Assembly (NCBI RefSeq): GCF_949628265.1
Contig: NC_088787.1
Location: forward strand, 2,904,501-2,968,500
Length of the DNA: 64,000 bases
Source of the DNA: Cloeon dipterum
Lineage: Eukaryota; Arthropoda; Insecta; Ephemeroptera; Baetidae
Direction of reading: 5' to 3'
Shown here: positions 25,031 through 37,300 of the stretch, piece by piece
How the letters are laid out: each line of letters begins with the position of its first letter
Numbering within the stretch: the stretch's first letter is position 1
Notes under the pieces: generated by a model
The model's input: only the letters and a program-made list of their open reading frames with translations
Told to the model about the DNA's origin: nothing
Databases searched by the model: none
Position numbers and translations under genes: made by a program

Positions 25031-25784
25031 GCTGGTGACATTTACGATTTTTACGAGACTCAAGCAATTTCCACCCCAGGGAGGCGAGAGCAGAGTGTCG
25101 CTTTCCTTGGAGGGATAAGAGATAGTGTGAGAACGATTCTCCAAGGCGAGCGCGCGCGAGAGGAAAAAACGTTTGTTTCTCTTTCTTTGGGGCGCGAAGA
25201 GAGAAGAGCGAAGAGAGGAATTCGCGCGCGGGTCTCGGGGAATAAGAGGCCGATTTTTCTGCTGCCCGTCTCCTCCTTTGTGTGTGTGAGTGTGTTTTTG
25301 TGCGTGCGTCGTCGTAGCATCGCAGGCGCTGACTTTTTATGACAGCGCCGGCTCATTATATCGCGTGTCATTCACTGGCTGCTCGGCTGCTTGGCTTCTG
25401 TCCTGCCTGTCACACACGTGCAGCGCCCCGGCCGTCTCGCGCGCCCGTCGCGTCGCCCAATTCTTGCAGCACGCATAAATAACGGCAAAAAACGCGACAT
25501 TGTCGCCCAGAGCACAACACCCACACCGCCCACGCCGCCACCTGACCTAATTCCCAGCCCCGACACGATAATTCAATTTAAATCCGACAGATTTTGATCT
25601 GAATATTTTATGACAGCAGAGCGGAAATTGGAATTGGCCATTCGTGATTTTAGGATTTTCATTAAAATAGATTATGGCTGGCTATTTTAGATAGCAGAAT
25701 AGTAGAAACATTTTAAAAATGAATTTTTAAAACTGTTAATTTGTGTTTTAACGGAATTTATCGATTTTTAAGCGGAAAATTGTC

Positions 25785-26765
25785 CTACGACATTTTTAAA
25801 AAAACTGCTCATCAACCAAACAAGTCACCTGATCAAAGGGTCGTCATTAAGTGATAGAAATAAAATAATAATCCAATCTCAGTCCAATCGAATGACCCAT
25901 CTGCTCACAGCATTGCTTTAATAAAGAGGGCGTCGGACAAATTTCCGCGGCAAGAATGATTTTTAAGTTTAAATTGGATTGCTTTCATAAAGACCAATTG
26001 AATTAACACATAATTCAGGGTCAAAGGTAATTTTCTAGAAACATTTTTGACATATTTCCAATTTTTGGAAAAAAAATAATTTTTAAACACTTAAAGACCG
26101 TCTTATACGAAGTTTCTGAGCACACCAATCGATTCTCGAGGGTCGAATTAGGTATAGTGGACATTTTTCCCGACCAAAAAGTGCAGCGCGACGTGCGAAC
26201 ATTTTTCCCGCCAAAATCAATTTGAACCTGAATGCGAGAGCTGCGCATGCGTTAGAGCTGGTTTAAGCACTTGCAGGGAGACTGCCTGTACGAATGACTT
26301 TTTTGTCAGATTCAGCCAGCTCTGACGCATGCGCACTTCTCGCATTTACGTTCCTTTTGTTTTGGCGGGAAAAACGTTTTTTGTTGCGCTGGCCTTTTTG
26401 GTTGGAAAAAATCTCCATTGTACCTAATTCGACCCTCAGGAATCGATTGGTGTGCTCAGAAACTTCGTCAAAGACGGTAAAAATTGTTATATCAGCGGAA
26501 AATTGTCCTAAGATATTTTTAAAATCCTTTCCCATCGGCCAGACGAGTCACCTGAATAAAAATCGACATGGAATCCTAGTAAAAATGATGATTTTTCAAC
26601 TTCAGTCCAATCAAATGACCAGTCTGCGCACAGCACTGCATTAAAAAAGGGGGCGTCGGTCAAAGTTCCGCGACATGAACGATTTTTAAGTTTGAATTGA
26701 ATTTCTTTCACCAATTCCATTCGAATTAACATCAAATTCAGGGTCAAAGGTAATTTTCTCGGAAC
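25785..26765 (+). repeat. Direct repeat pair around a fold-back
   Basis: Two diverged copies in the same orientation, at about 25785-26050 and 26500-26765. They share AAATTGTCCTA, AAGTCACCTGA/GAGTCACCTGA, CAGTCCAATC, GGGCGTCGG, GATTTTTAAGTTT and TTCAGGGTCAAAGGTAATTT. The fold-back element sits between them. Possibly a duplication into which the element inserted, or the ends of a larger composite repeat. Confidence 0.75.
26095..26477. mobile_element. Fold-back MITE (family with GAAGTTTCTGAGC ends)
   Basis: Nearly the whole 380 bases is a palindrome. The left arm runs CGAAGTTTCTGAGCACACC, AATCGATTCTCGAGGGTCG, AATTAGGTA, then TTTTTCCCGCCAAAAT and a GCGCATGCG word. The right arm is the reverse complement, ending GGTGTGCTCAGAAACTTCG and TCAAAGACGG. 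Two more copies lie in introns of the yellow-like genes (55756-56124 and 58334-58698). No transposase; non-autonomous. Confidence 0.85.
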
Positions 26766-27480
26766 ATTTTTTGTTTTTTAAAATAAAATTAATCAATTTT
26801 GATTTTAAAATTGCATTAAAAAGTAGTTCCCAGGCATATTTTGAGACCAAATTAATTCGAGGGTGTTGAAAATTAATTGGGGCACTGCTTTTAATAGATA
26901 AAATTGACAATTTGAATTTAACATTATTTTATAAATAAAATTAAATTCTCATAGCCCTAAAAATTAAGAAATATTCTTGTGAATTGAAATAATAACATTG
27001 TAGGCTTATATTAAATTAAGCCCCTCTTTACAACTTTCACGAATAAAGCATTTTTTGCACAACTCCTCTTGTCAGAAATTCAATGGGATTTAATTAAATA
27101 TAAATAGCGCCTAAAATGGAATTCGCAGAGTGCGCCAAAGTGAATTGTTTTGGCCGTATATATATAATTTAATTTGTTTTGCTAAGAGAAGGCGCTCGCC
27201 TTGGCTTGACAAACACTCGGTGTGTCGGACGAGTTAATTTTATAAGTTTACGACGGGCGCCCGCGGGGACAATAACGCGCACGGCTTTGCCTGCTTTCGC
27301 TCGGGCCGCTGCGCTGCAAATTTGAGACAATTACGCGCAGTAAAATGTGATTGATTCGCGCGCGACCAATTTCGCTTTCTCCTCTCTCGAGCTGCTTCGT
27401 TCGCCAAAGCCCCGGATTATACAATTCTCTTCGCGGAATAATTTATTAAAAAGAGAGCAAAAAATATGAACGTATAAAAC

Positions 27481-30450
27481 AGTCGAAAAAAGGCCCGCAG
27501 GCTCATTAGCGAAGGAATTTTGTCTTTGTAATTCATCATCTGGGTTTTTGTCAGAGCGGAATATTTTTTAGTGCTCTCTCATCTTCTTTTAATTAATAAT
27601 TTTGACTATATTTTTAGTAAAAACAGATAAATTAAATTTTTAAATCATCCCACCGGTTCTTCACTTGTCAAAAATCAATATGGCGTCGAAATAATGTCGA
27701 CCAATCAGGAGCCATTACTTATTTTTAGTTAAATCAGTCAGCTTGAAAAATTCACCCATTTTGAAGCTGCGCAGTAAAATTGTGCGCATCTTAAGCATGC
27801 GCAGTAAGTTCATATCGCTTCTTCATCTCGCTGAAATGCCAAAACGCATCACTGCGCATGCGTGACCCAAATCAAAACTTTCTGCGCAGTCGAAATTCCC
27901 ACCAGGGGCCCGGGTTGCGATCTGTGTTTGTTCCCGCCGGTTAAAAGTGAATATGGCGTCGAAATAATGGAGGCCAATCAGGAGACAGTCCAGCGGCCAA
28001 TCAGAAGCGTCGAAAAAGAGGCGTGTCCACCTAATAATTTCATTCCCACGTATTTTGTTACATTTCCATTCGCCTGATGTGCCATCTAACGGTCGATTTG
28101 ACAATTACCGGGCTAATCAGCTGTTCGTAAAGAGATAACAACACAAATATTCAACTCTCCCGTCGGTCTCTACCAGACGCCATGTTTGCGCATCGCGTAA
28201 ATCCAGCCCCCGGTGTAAAAACCCTTTATTTAAATTAATTTAAAAAATCAGATTTTCGACTTATCCCATTCCTTGCTTAAAATTTCGGATGGCGGACCAA
28301 ATTTGAGTAAGACGAAAGCTTTATCGATTGGTTGTGCTCGTGCGATGGGTCGGGGGCGGCGGATGAGTTGTTCTTGTCGGACTGGAAGCGCAGGGCTGAT
28401 TAATTCAGGGAGGAAGCTGCAAACAAGACATAAAAATGGGCCAGAAAAAACAGCGCTGCTCGAACTGAAAGCTGATAGTTATAGTGGGCGCGCGTAGCGT
28501 GTGCCTCGCAGATTAACCCCTGGCTCTTTGCACTGCTCACAGCACAGAGAGCGTCCAGCCGCGCGCCGCTTGTTTCGCCCTCATTTGCATGCATCAATAT
28601 GCGCACTGCCGACGCTCAAAAGCCAATATCCAATGCCCCAACAATTCACAAATCGCACAAATTAGTTTAATCGCTGCTTCAGACATTTATTTGCTCGTTT
28701 ACACAAAAAATATTGTTGACATAAAAATGTAAAAATATTACAATCGCTTAAAATGTTATTTTTTTCTGAGAAATTTGGGTTTTTTTCTCATTAAATGAAT
28801 ATTTAAACCAAAATTTGGTAAAATTAAAATTTAACGGTGGCGCCATCTGTTAACGGCTCTGAAAACTATAAATTTAACGGTTTTTATGTCATCTACAGCC
28901 CTGTTTTAATTTTCTAATTTTTAAAATTCCCGCGGGATACGCCCCCAACCAGTGGCGCCATTTCTAGCGGCTTCGAATACGAATTTTCTCAAAAATTAAG
29001 CGAATTTTTATTTTTCAGGGTGATAGAATCCTCTGATTTGGTTGATCAAATGAGAAAAAATGTAGCCCATGAAATTATGTACACGTTCTGAAAGTTTCAC
29101 AGCTCTAAATGCGACAGTTTTGCTGAAATTTTAATTTTAATTTGAAAATCTAAAGAAAATCTGCTTTTCCGTGCGGCAATTTATTTAATTTTAATTTTTC
29201 TCTTACTATAACAGACTAAATGACGCAGTTTCAGTCCTGTTTTCATCAAATTCAAACTTCAGGACCTGACCCTGACGCTACCCTGAGATTTTAAATTCCA
29301 GAATTGTCCAAAATTTACAAGTTTGGTGTCTTTCCATCGGTTTTCAACCACGTAGAATTCAAATTTGGTGGAAAAACGCCAAATATTTTACCCTGAAAGG
29401 TCATAATCAATCTTTTTAAGGCACCACCTTCAAATTTACTACAAAAGAATTATTTTAATAGGGGATTTTTTAGGTTAAAATTACCTAAAATTTAAATTCT
29501 AGCATTTAAAATTATCAAATTAATTTCTAAATAGAGAAATTTTTAGTAAAAACAATCGACCTGGTTTTTTAAGAATTTGAATAGCATTTTTTATTTATTT
29601 GACAAAGATCTAAATTTTCCCAAATGATTTAAAAAATTTATATTGACCTTTTTGAATTATTTGGAACATTTTAAACACCTTCTATAATTTTATTTAATAA
29701 ATTTTAGGCTCCAAAACTGCAGTTACTTTAAAAAATTTCAAGAAAATTCTAAATGAAATTCATAAAATCTTTTCAGGACATAAATTTAGCACAAAAATGT
29801 CTAATTAACATTCCAAAAACGCTTTTCCCTGACACAATCCGCCAAGAATTTAATTAAATTTCAGCCGAGAAGGGCAGAAATCTGCTCCCCCATTGAAATT
29901 CATGCCTGAAATGCTTCAGGAGAAAAATTCAAGAGGCGTTCCATTTGCCATAAAAAAAGCGAATCTGGTTTGCCCGCAAAAAGGAAGAGCGAGGGGAACA
30001 CGCGTTTGATTCACTTAAGCCGGGTCGGGCGCGCGCATAATAACACTTTTTCACGCGCGCCGCGAATATCAATCGGCGACTGGCTGTTGCAACACAAACC
30101 AAAATACACACACACACGCGCGTTCAAACAAACGCGAAACGCGCACTCCAGCACTTTACCGCCGTTTAAATTTAACCATTTGCTTATTGCTCCGTGCCGA
30201 TTCTTCGTAACAGTAAAAATGGTCCAGCCGCACATCGTGTACAATGCGTCATTACCGGATAAATCGTTAAATTACAGATCAGAACCATTAATTACAAATG
30301 TCACCAATGCGCAGATTTGTTCAAGATTGTTCTAAATTGCTTGATTATCTAATTAATTTTAAAAAATTCCCCATAAATTCGCGGAAAATGGTAGAATTAC
30401 AGTTAGTGGCCAGTGTTTTACTTTGTTTATCGCTGAGATTCTTCCCCGAA
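27481..30450. other. Gene-free region left of the first receptor exon
   Basis: Apart from a dispersed promoter-like repeat (27655-28215), this stretch holds CG-rich islands at 28300-28620 and 29930-30280 and AT-rich DNA. The segment near 29255 (GACCTGACCCTGACGC) is an inverted match of the one near 24080 (GGGTAACGTCAGGGTCAGGC). GGTGGCGCCATCTGTTA at 28838 recurs in similar form elsewhere. The downstream exons of the minus-strand receptor were looked for here and not found. Confidence 0.5.
27655..28215 (+). repeat. Dispersed promoter-like repeat, full-length type copy
   Basis: Best forward example of the complete unit. It contains, in order: ATGGCGTCGAAATAATGTCG, GAAGCTGCGCAGTAAAATTG, TTAAGCATGCGCAGTAAG, CACTGCGCATGCGTGACCC, TTCTGCGCAGTCG, TTGCGATCTGTGTTTGTTCC, ATGGCGTCGAAATAATGGAG, two CCAAT boxes (GGCCAATCAGGAG and GGCCAATCAGAAG), TTTTGTTACATTTCCATTCG, CTAACGGTCGATTTGACAAT, GGGCTAATCAGCTG and a terminal ACCAGACGCCATG. 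Confidence 0.9.
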
Positions 30451-30451
30451 T

Positions 30452-30673
30452 TTAATTATTTTTAAATTTAATTAAATTAGACAGTACCTTTTTGCAGCGG
30501 AGGAGGGCGACGATGGTGATGAGGTTGCCGGGCACGCCGAGCAGGACGAAGAGGACGCAGCAGGCGACGGCCAGGTCGAGCAGCGCCGGCGAGTACCCTT
30601 CGAACAGGTTCTCGGCCGCGCCGCTCGCGTTTCCACTCGCCTCCATCACATCGACGACGACGACGACTCGCAC
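30452..30673 (-). CDS. First coding exon of a moody/Tre1-like GPCR (partial)
   Basis: Only the N-terminus and first membrane helix of a class-A (rhodopsin-family) receptor can be read. The coding exon runs from an ATG at 30646 (or an in-frame ATG at 30673, preceded by a poly-Val stretch) down to 30488, where AAAAAG meets a GTACTG splice donor in phase 0; 30452-30487 is read-through into the intron. The peptide has one N-glycosylation site (NAS) and a hydrophobic helix ending GVPGNLITIVALLRCKKV, the TM1 signature (GN) shared with the complete receptor at 41 kb. In the moody/Tre1 family such receptors steer cell polarity, glial barrier formation and germ-cell migration. The remaining exons were not found to the left, so the next intron is very long or the gene continues outside the window. 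It points away from its paralogue. Confidence 0.7.
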   Translation of the reverse strand: MRVVVVVDVMEASGNASGAAENLFEGYSPALLDLAVACCVLFVLLGVPGNLITIVALLRCKKVLSNLIKFKNN

Positions 30674-30930
30674 CGCCGCATGCCAACAAGCGACTGACTG
30701 AATTCAATCCCGGCACGAGAGAAGAGAGCACAGGAGCAGCGCACGAGAGAAATTCTTTCTCCAGCCGCGGCCCCTCCGCCGCCGCGACGCCGGCTCACAC
30801 GCTCACAATCGGCGCATGACAAAGGAGAAGCGAGCCGGCCGCCATCTTGTTGAGATTGGCGGGAATGCTGAGCGAGTGCTTGGGCTCGGTTTAACTCCGT
30901 TCAAGATGGCGGCGCTGCCTGTCTCTGTCG
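30647..30930. promoter_or_regulatory. CpG-rich promoter with paired YY1-like sites
   Basis: The CG-dense stretch directly upstream of the minus-strand receptor exon holds two facing copies of the YY1/Pho-type word: GCCGCCATCTTG at 30838-30849 and CAAGATGGCGGC at 30902-30913. No TATA box is visible. A TATA-less promoter for the minus-strand receptor is the simplest reading, and the symmetry would also allow divergent transcription. Functional role is inference. Confidence 0.45.
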
Positions 30931-32075
30931 GGCCGCAGGTGATTCTTCTAGAATACCGGTGGCGGCGTGCGGTACTACCGGCCTATTTGCCGCGTTTAAC
31001 GACAGCAAACCGGTTTAGGACCGTGCTTTTCGTGGATTACTGCTGCCTGCTGCCGGTTTTCGTTCGTTTTTGTTGCTTTTCGCACGACTGCTCATGATAA
31101 AGGGGCGCGTTTGCCTTTTAAGGGTTGCTGAGCCAAGCAAAACATGACGCATGGAGACGCCGCAGAGTTAAATCTTCTCGCAAAAGGTGATTATGATAAG
31201 AATCTTTGTTTTAAAGGGCCGTCGCACGTTCTAGAAATTTTTAAAAATTCTCACAGTGGCGAGAATTTCCAGAATTTCCATAATTCTGCTGTTTTAACCA
31301 AATTTATTCTTGCTAGGAAGCTTATATTCCGAGAAACGGAGCTGCAGAGTTAAGTATGCGCACGGTGCTGTCGGTCGAGAGTGTGTTTTGCCTTAGAAAT
31401 AATTCAAGAGCGCATATTTTATCACGCTTGTTGCAAAGTTTGCACGATTAAACTTGAATTATTTCCACGCCGTCAACGCTGATTTGCTTTTAAACTCGCA
31501 CCAGACCTTGCGTCAACTTTTAAAACTACGCCTTGACAGATTAAATTTTAATTTAATCCGATTAACATGTCGTTTGCAGGATTAACAACTTGACAAGGTT
31601 ATTTAATTTTTAATTAAAACTATTAAACGCTTGCAATTTTTAGCTGAAATTTTATATTTGATAAAAATTACGCTTTAAATTATTTAAAATTAATTCTCAT
31701 CATTTACAGGTCAAGCAACTTAACAGAAAATCCAATTTTCTAATTTAAAAATTAAAAAACCTGATTTTCCCCTTTAATTTAGGTGATATTTTCCTCTCAG
31801 TGCAAAATTGAGCAAATAAATTCGCATTTTTACGCCGGAGCTTGGATTGTGATCCAGTCGCAGGCTCGTTTAGTTCGAGAGAGCGAGCAAACATAAAAAA
31901 AGGGGATTGTATATGCAGCCGGCGGTGCAGGGCCGCGCCACCGGTTGCCGCTTTGCTTGTCACGAAACTAATCCCGAACTGGTATTCGACAACAGAGAGA
32001 AGAGCTGTGGTAGTGCTCTATATTATTTTTTTTGCTCTGTGCGGCGCTGTGTGTAGAGAAGAGAAGAGGTGATTA

Positions 32076-32170
32076 GACCCGAGTATATAAGGCGCAATTA
32101 TTATCGCCGCGTCCTTCTCGCGCTTGCACTGCGGACGCGGCGCACCGCTCGACCGCTTCCTTCCGCGCTC
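32076..32170 (+). promoter_or_regulatory. Possible TATA-box core promoter
   Basis: TATATAAGG at 32084-32092 stands in an otherwise CG-rich island, followed about 30 bases later by a pyrimidine-rich CG-dense tract. The match to a TATA box is good, but no coding exon follows within several kb. It could drive a non-coding transcript, serve a far 5' exon of the plus-strand receptor, or be a chance match. Confidence 0.25.
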
Positions 32171-32744
32171 GCTCTGAAGAGCAAAATATGTTGTGATAAA
32201 CACATTTTCAAGGAAATATACGTGTGCTTGTTATGAGGAGATAAATAAAATCCAGAGGCGCTTAATATGAGAGGAAATTTTTATGATTTTTTTTACATTT
32301 TACTCGTAAATTCCACCCCCCGGGAGCAGAGGGTGGGTCCCAACCACCGACCACGACCTTGAAATGTTAAAGTTACTGAGTTTCAATCGAATTTGGGTCG
32401 AATCTGCACACAAAAAGTGATTTTTTATAAATTTCCCAATATTCATGGCTCAACAAAAATTACGCTTTTTCGCCTTTTTGAGTTCCAGTTTCTAAAAATA
32501 TTGAGAAATTTACAGAAATAATTTTTTGTATGCTCTTGCAAGGTGTATAGGTCACAATTTGGCTATTTAGGATTAAATTTAAAAATTCGACCTGATTTTT
32601 GTGACCTTGACCTTCCATCTGCAATGTTGGTGATTCAGGGCAACTTCTTTGGCGTGAAATTTAGGGCATTTGTTCGACGCAATTTTATTATTCACCTTAA
32701 TCCAGGCAAAATTTTATATTTTCTCAGCAATTTTTTATTTTTTG

Positions 32745-33185
32745 CTAATTTTGAAGCTGCGCAGTAAACTTGTGCGCATCTTAAGCATGCGCAGTATGTT
32801 CAGATCGCTTCTTAATCTCACAGGGAGGCTGAAACTCATCACTGCGCATGCGTGACCCGAATTAAAACCTTCTGCGCAGTCGTAATTCCCACCGGGGGCC
32901 GGGTTGCGATCTGTGTTGGTTTTCCTGACGGTCATAAGTCAAAATGGCGTCCTTAATATAGGCTAAAGTTGCTATTTTCTCAAAAATAAAAACATGTAAT
33001 TTTTTAATTTGAGCCCCTGTTAATTTTAAGCTCATTTTGAGGCTGCGCAGTTAACTTTTGCGCATGTTAAGCATGCGCAGTTTGTGCTGATTGCTTCATA
33101 ATCTCACAGTAAAGCTGAAACTCTTCACTGCGCATGCGTAACCAAAATGAAAACCTTCTGCGCAGCCGCATTTTCTCAAAAAAAA
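32745..33185 (+). repeat. Dispersed promoter-like repeat, two partial copies
   Basis: Copy one (32745-32960) has GAAGCTGCGCAGTAAACTTG, AAGCATGCGCAGTATGTTC, CACTGCGCATGCGTGACCC, GTTGCGATCTGTGTTGG and AAAATGGCGTC. Copy two (33025-33185) repeats only the GCGCATGC cluster with more mutations (GGCTGCGCAGTTAACTTTTG, AAGCATGCGCAGTTTGTGC). Both lack the CCAAT-box half. Confidence 0.85.
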
Positions 33186-35689
33186 AAATTGAGCCAATTC
33201 TAGGGTGCTACACAAGACTAATCCTTCCATTAAATATCGTCCGAATCTGAGGACCCAAGCCAACAGGATATTGAAATTAAATTTTTATTTCTACAGCAGG
33301 CACTTTTTTTAATTTATATATTTTTTCCAAAAATTCTGCTTCTAATTGCCTGATTTGAAAAAAAAACTACACCCCTTTAGACTCGTTACTCTCCAAGGGA
33401 TGCTCTCACCGTTCTCTTTGCTCAGAAATGAAGATTTTAATTATTCTTCCTTTCTAAATTAAATTTCGCGCAAGATCTGTGCAAATATTCCGTTGTTTTC
33501 ATCCCGTCGTGTTTATCGCTCCTTTGATAATTTCCTCTCTTTTACCTTTACCGCCGAGATAAGGAGCGGTGCATGTTTCGAGACGCGCGCGCGTGTATAT
33601 CAAAGCGAGTCGTTGAATAATGAAATGTTGAATCTACATCAGCGCGCACACACACATGCTGTGCAGTAATGAGCCTTCCGAGCTGCATGAAGTTGCTCTC
33701 CTTTTTGCACCCACCCTCTTTCTCTGTCGCAATTGTGTTATTTATCTGGCGCGGCGGCACAAGCAGAAGCGTTTTTCTCCCAGAATGAGCGCAAAAAAGA
33801 CGAAATAATGGCTCACGAAGCAGCACGAAAGACTTATTTGCGAAGAAAACACAAGGCAATTTGCGTTTCAGGAAAAATCTCTGCTGGAAATTTATTTTTC
33901 TGAGATTATTCTCGAATAAATCACCTTAATTTTATGCATTTTGATTTTTCTCGATAAAATAATTGAAATTTTCAGACAAATTTTTTGCGTAAATGGTAAA
34001 TTTGATAAAAAAAAATGCTAAATAGGAAAAAAAACTGGAAATTTAATCAGCTTTCTGAATTTCGGCAGTATTTAACGCTACTTTCAACTGCTGAATTTTA
34101 ATCAGGCAAAACACACACTCCTTTCGAAAATCTGCAAATTTGGAAAAAATAAAAAATAAATTTCAAGACTCAAAAGTACTATTTTTTATCTTCTCACTAA
34201 TTAAATTTTCTCAATTTTTCTTCCCCGGAATAAATTAATTTCCTTTGCTTAAAAAAGAGGGCGTAACCGGTAAAATTCAAAAATCTGAAATCACGAAAGA
34301 AATTCTGCGAAATAAATTATGTTCTCATTAATATTAAATAATTCAAATCCTCCTTTCCTAAAAATAATAAATTAGCAGTTTGCGTTGCACGTTGAAAAAG
34401 ATGAATAGCAATTGGTGATTTGTTTGTTTTAGATTTGGGCGTTGCTGCTGCTTTGTTCTTTATTTTTTCAGCCGCGCAGAAAATCGTACAAGAAAAAAAA
34501 TGCGTGTGTTTGATGTTTTGTGCGAGGCGGTGTGCAAATGAGCGCGGGGACATCTTTACGGCTGTTTTTCGGCGCGCCCGCCACAGCCGCAGCCGCACTA
34601 CTTGTTTTCTCCCAGAAAAAGCGCTAGGCCTTTAATTTATTGGCGAACAATGCATGCAGACGCAGACTCTGGGATCTGCCCACGCACACGCCAAACGCAA
34701 TAATAATTTTGTCATTATTCGCCCGGGCTCCAACGCCTTTCCGCGCGCTTTTACACCTCGCAAGCGCGCCTCTGAATCACCGCAATCACCCACGACGCAA
34801 ATAAATTATTTCAAATTTATGCAAATTTGAGAAAACACATTTTATTGGTGAATATTTTATTGTATTACAATTTTAAATTTTACATCCATCTGATTTTCAG
34901 GAAAATAATTTTCTTCTGATCCCTCTTTCTCTTAAATTAGGTCAAAGCTCGATTTATTTTATCTCTGCTCTGCAAATCTGCAGATTTCATGCTTTTCAAG
35001 CGCAGCGAGCACTCTAAATCACGATTTATTTCGCTTTAATGAGGATTACTCACGCTAATAATTCATCCTAGAGAACAAATTCCGTTTAAAAAAGGAGAAA
35101 CTCTGTTAAAGTGTGCAAAAGATTATTAAATTTTCAAGGGAAACATAATAGTGTCTTGATTAGCTTGCAAACTCTTCAGAAAATTTAATCTTTTTAAAAA
35201 AAAAATCCCCAAAATCAATGGCACGTGGAGGGCGCGTTTGTTTGTTTGTTTGTTGGTGCGTTAGTCGTTCGGTGTCAACTGTGTGTGTGTGGATGGGAGG
35301 TGTTTTACGAGTGAATCAGCGTGCGCTTGGCGATAAAAATGATCAGCGAGAGAAACGCAAACGCACCACACCCAACCCAACACACAGGCCAGGCAGAAGG
35401 CACCCCCGCCCCGCCCCGTCGCGCCGCGCCGCGCAAAAAGGCAATAAAACGAAAATCAGCATCCTGTCGCATCGCGTTCATTTCCAATCGCCCTAATAAT
35501 GCAGTCAAAGCGGCGCGAAATTAATCAAACGTCGACACATTGACGTCACAAAGCAGCGTTCCAATTGTTCGTTGTTTTAATTTTAAATGCCGTCTGTCAG
35601 GCAGAATTACGCTTCAAATCGCGGATGAAATTTAATTACTAGTTCAAAGGGGAAAATGTGGGACAAAAAAATCAGGATATTTCTTTACT

Positions 35690-36135
35690 ATAACAGATGA
35701 TTAGCCCGGTAATTGGCGAATCGACCGTTAGATGGCACATCAGGCTAATGGAAATTGAACAAAATACGCGGGAACAGAATTATTTGGTCGGCACGCCTCT
35801 TTTTTGAGGCTTCTGATTGGCCGCTGCGCTGTCTCTGGATTGGCTTCCATTATTTCGACGCCATTTTTACTTCTCACCGGCGGGAAACCAACACAAATCG
35901 CAATCCAGTACCCCGGTGGGAATTGCGGCTGCGCAGAAGGTTTTAATTTGGTTCACGCATGCGCAGTGATGCGTTTTAGCCTCCCTGAGAGATGAAAAAG
36001 CGATCTGAACCTACTGCGCATGCTTAAGATGCGCACAGGTTTACTGCGCAGCTTCGAAAAGCGGGAATATTCAAACAACTATAGATTTCAACGCCATATT
36101 GACTTTTGGCCGGTGGGAACCAACACACACAGTTC
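35690..36135 (-). repeat. Dispersed promoter-like repeat copy
   Basis: Reverse copy running from GATTAGCCCGGTAATTGGCG and CGACCGTTAGATGGCAC through inverted CCAAT boxes (TGATTGGCCGCTG, GGATTGGCTTCC) to GCTGCGCAGAAGG, CACGCATGCGCAGTGATGCG and TACTGCGCAGCTTC, then the second ATTGACTTTTGGCCGG module. Confidence 0.85.
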
Positions 36136-37300
36136 ACAACCCGTATTCCGGCGAGTTTTGGTTCCTCATATTGAATAGTTTTCAGTTTTTGAGGGGGTTG
36201 AATCAACCCTCACGTCCCTCACCCCTATTTTTATTAAAATTCTTTCAATTTGTCCGTCATTGGTGTCCTTCCGTATGTTTTTCGCCCTGAGAAACTCAAA
36301 TCCGAGGTCAATTTTACGTTGAACTTCACAATTCAGGGACATTTATCTATAAATTTAGAAAATTCTTAAATTTATCTCTTTTTTGGCTTCTCAGAAATAA
36401 ATTTAATGGACCAACACTTGCTCTAAAACCGCAACAAAAACAATTATAAAATAAAGAGCTCGGTTTCGGCTTGCGGCATCAATTTCCCTTGTGACAAGGG
36501 GATAATTGGCGAATTTGGCACGCGCCGGCCGGCCGCGTCTTCAATTGGCCGCTCGGACAATCCGCCCACGTCCCTTTGGTGTCGTGCCTCGTGTGCAGCT
36601 GCCTCGGCGTGACGTGACCTCAACAGCTGCCAGCGAAAAATACACACACTCAAAATAATAAAAATAAAAGAAATAAAATTGTCAGCTCACTCGGCACGCA
36701 CCGAGCGTCAAATTTCATCTTTTCTCCTCGGCAAAAAGTATCATCTCCACTTTCGTGGAATTTAATCTTGAACTCTGCACGAAAATCAAGAAATATATTT
36801 AATAAATAAATGGTGGAAAAATATAAATTTTGATTTTAGCTCTCCAAAAAAATAATAATTCAAATCTAAAAATTAGGAAAATAACTCTATTGGGAAAATC
36901 TCGTTATATTTTACAATTATTTCTATTTAAATCATAAAAATTAAATTCCTAAAAAATTTGAATGAAATTTTAAAGCGTCTTAAATTGTTTAAATTAACGA
37001 AAATCATTCTAAACTTGTGTCTCTTGCAACAGAAAACAGTTTTTTATTGAAAAACTGCTAATTTTAATCAGTAATTTTTTATTTAAAATATTTTTAGCGC
37101 GTTTAGAATTTTTTAAATTTATTAAAAATTATTTTCTCTCAATTTTAAATTTAATTATTATCGATTTCGACCGGAAATATATTTATTTCTTCATTTGTTC
37201 GTTAACAAATGATGAATTTAAATATTTGTCCAGGTCTAACAATTTATCTCAGACAAATAAAACATTGCCTAATCTTTTTGTGTTACTTCATTTTCGAGAA

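Larger units (their letters stand above)
25031..27480. other. Islands and a fold-back flanked by direct repeats
   Basis: CG-rich island at 25030-25600 and another at 27180-27430. A direct repeat pair of about 260 bases (25785-26050 and 26500-26765) flanks the fold-back element at 26095-26477. No coding exon recognised. Confidence 0.5.
30931..37300. other. Gene-free region between the two receptors (left part)
   Basis: No coding exon found. CG-rich islands at 31840-32190, 33470-33870, 34390-34830, 35210-35560 and 36470-36740; very AT-rich from 36780 to 37340. Four dispersed-repeat copies lie at 32745-32960, 33025-33185, 35690-36135 and nearby. The segment 33940-34290 repeats 3060-3400. A GTTT microsatellite is at about 35237-35254. 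The 35.2-35.5 kb island is open on opposite strands, so it is not convincing as coding. Confidence 0.5.
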
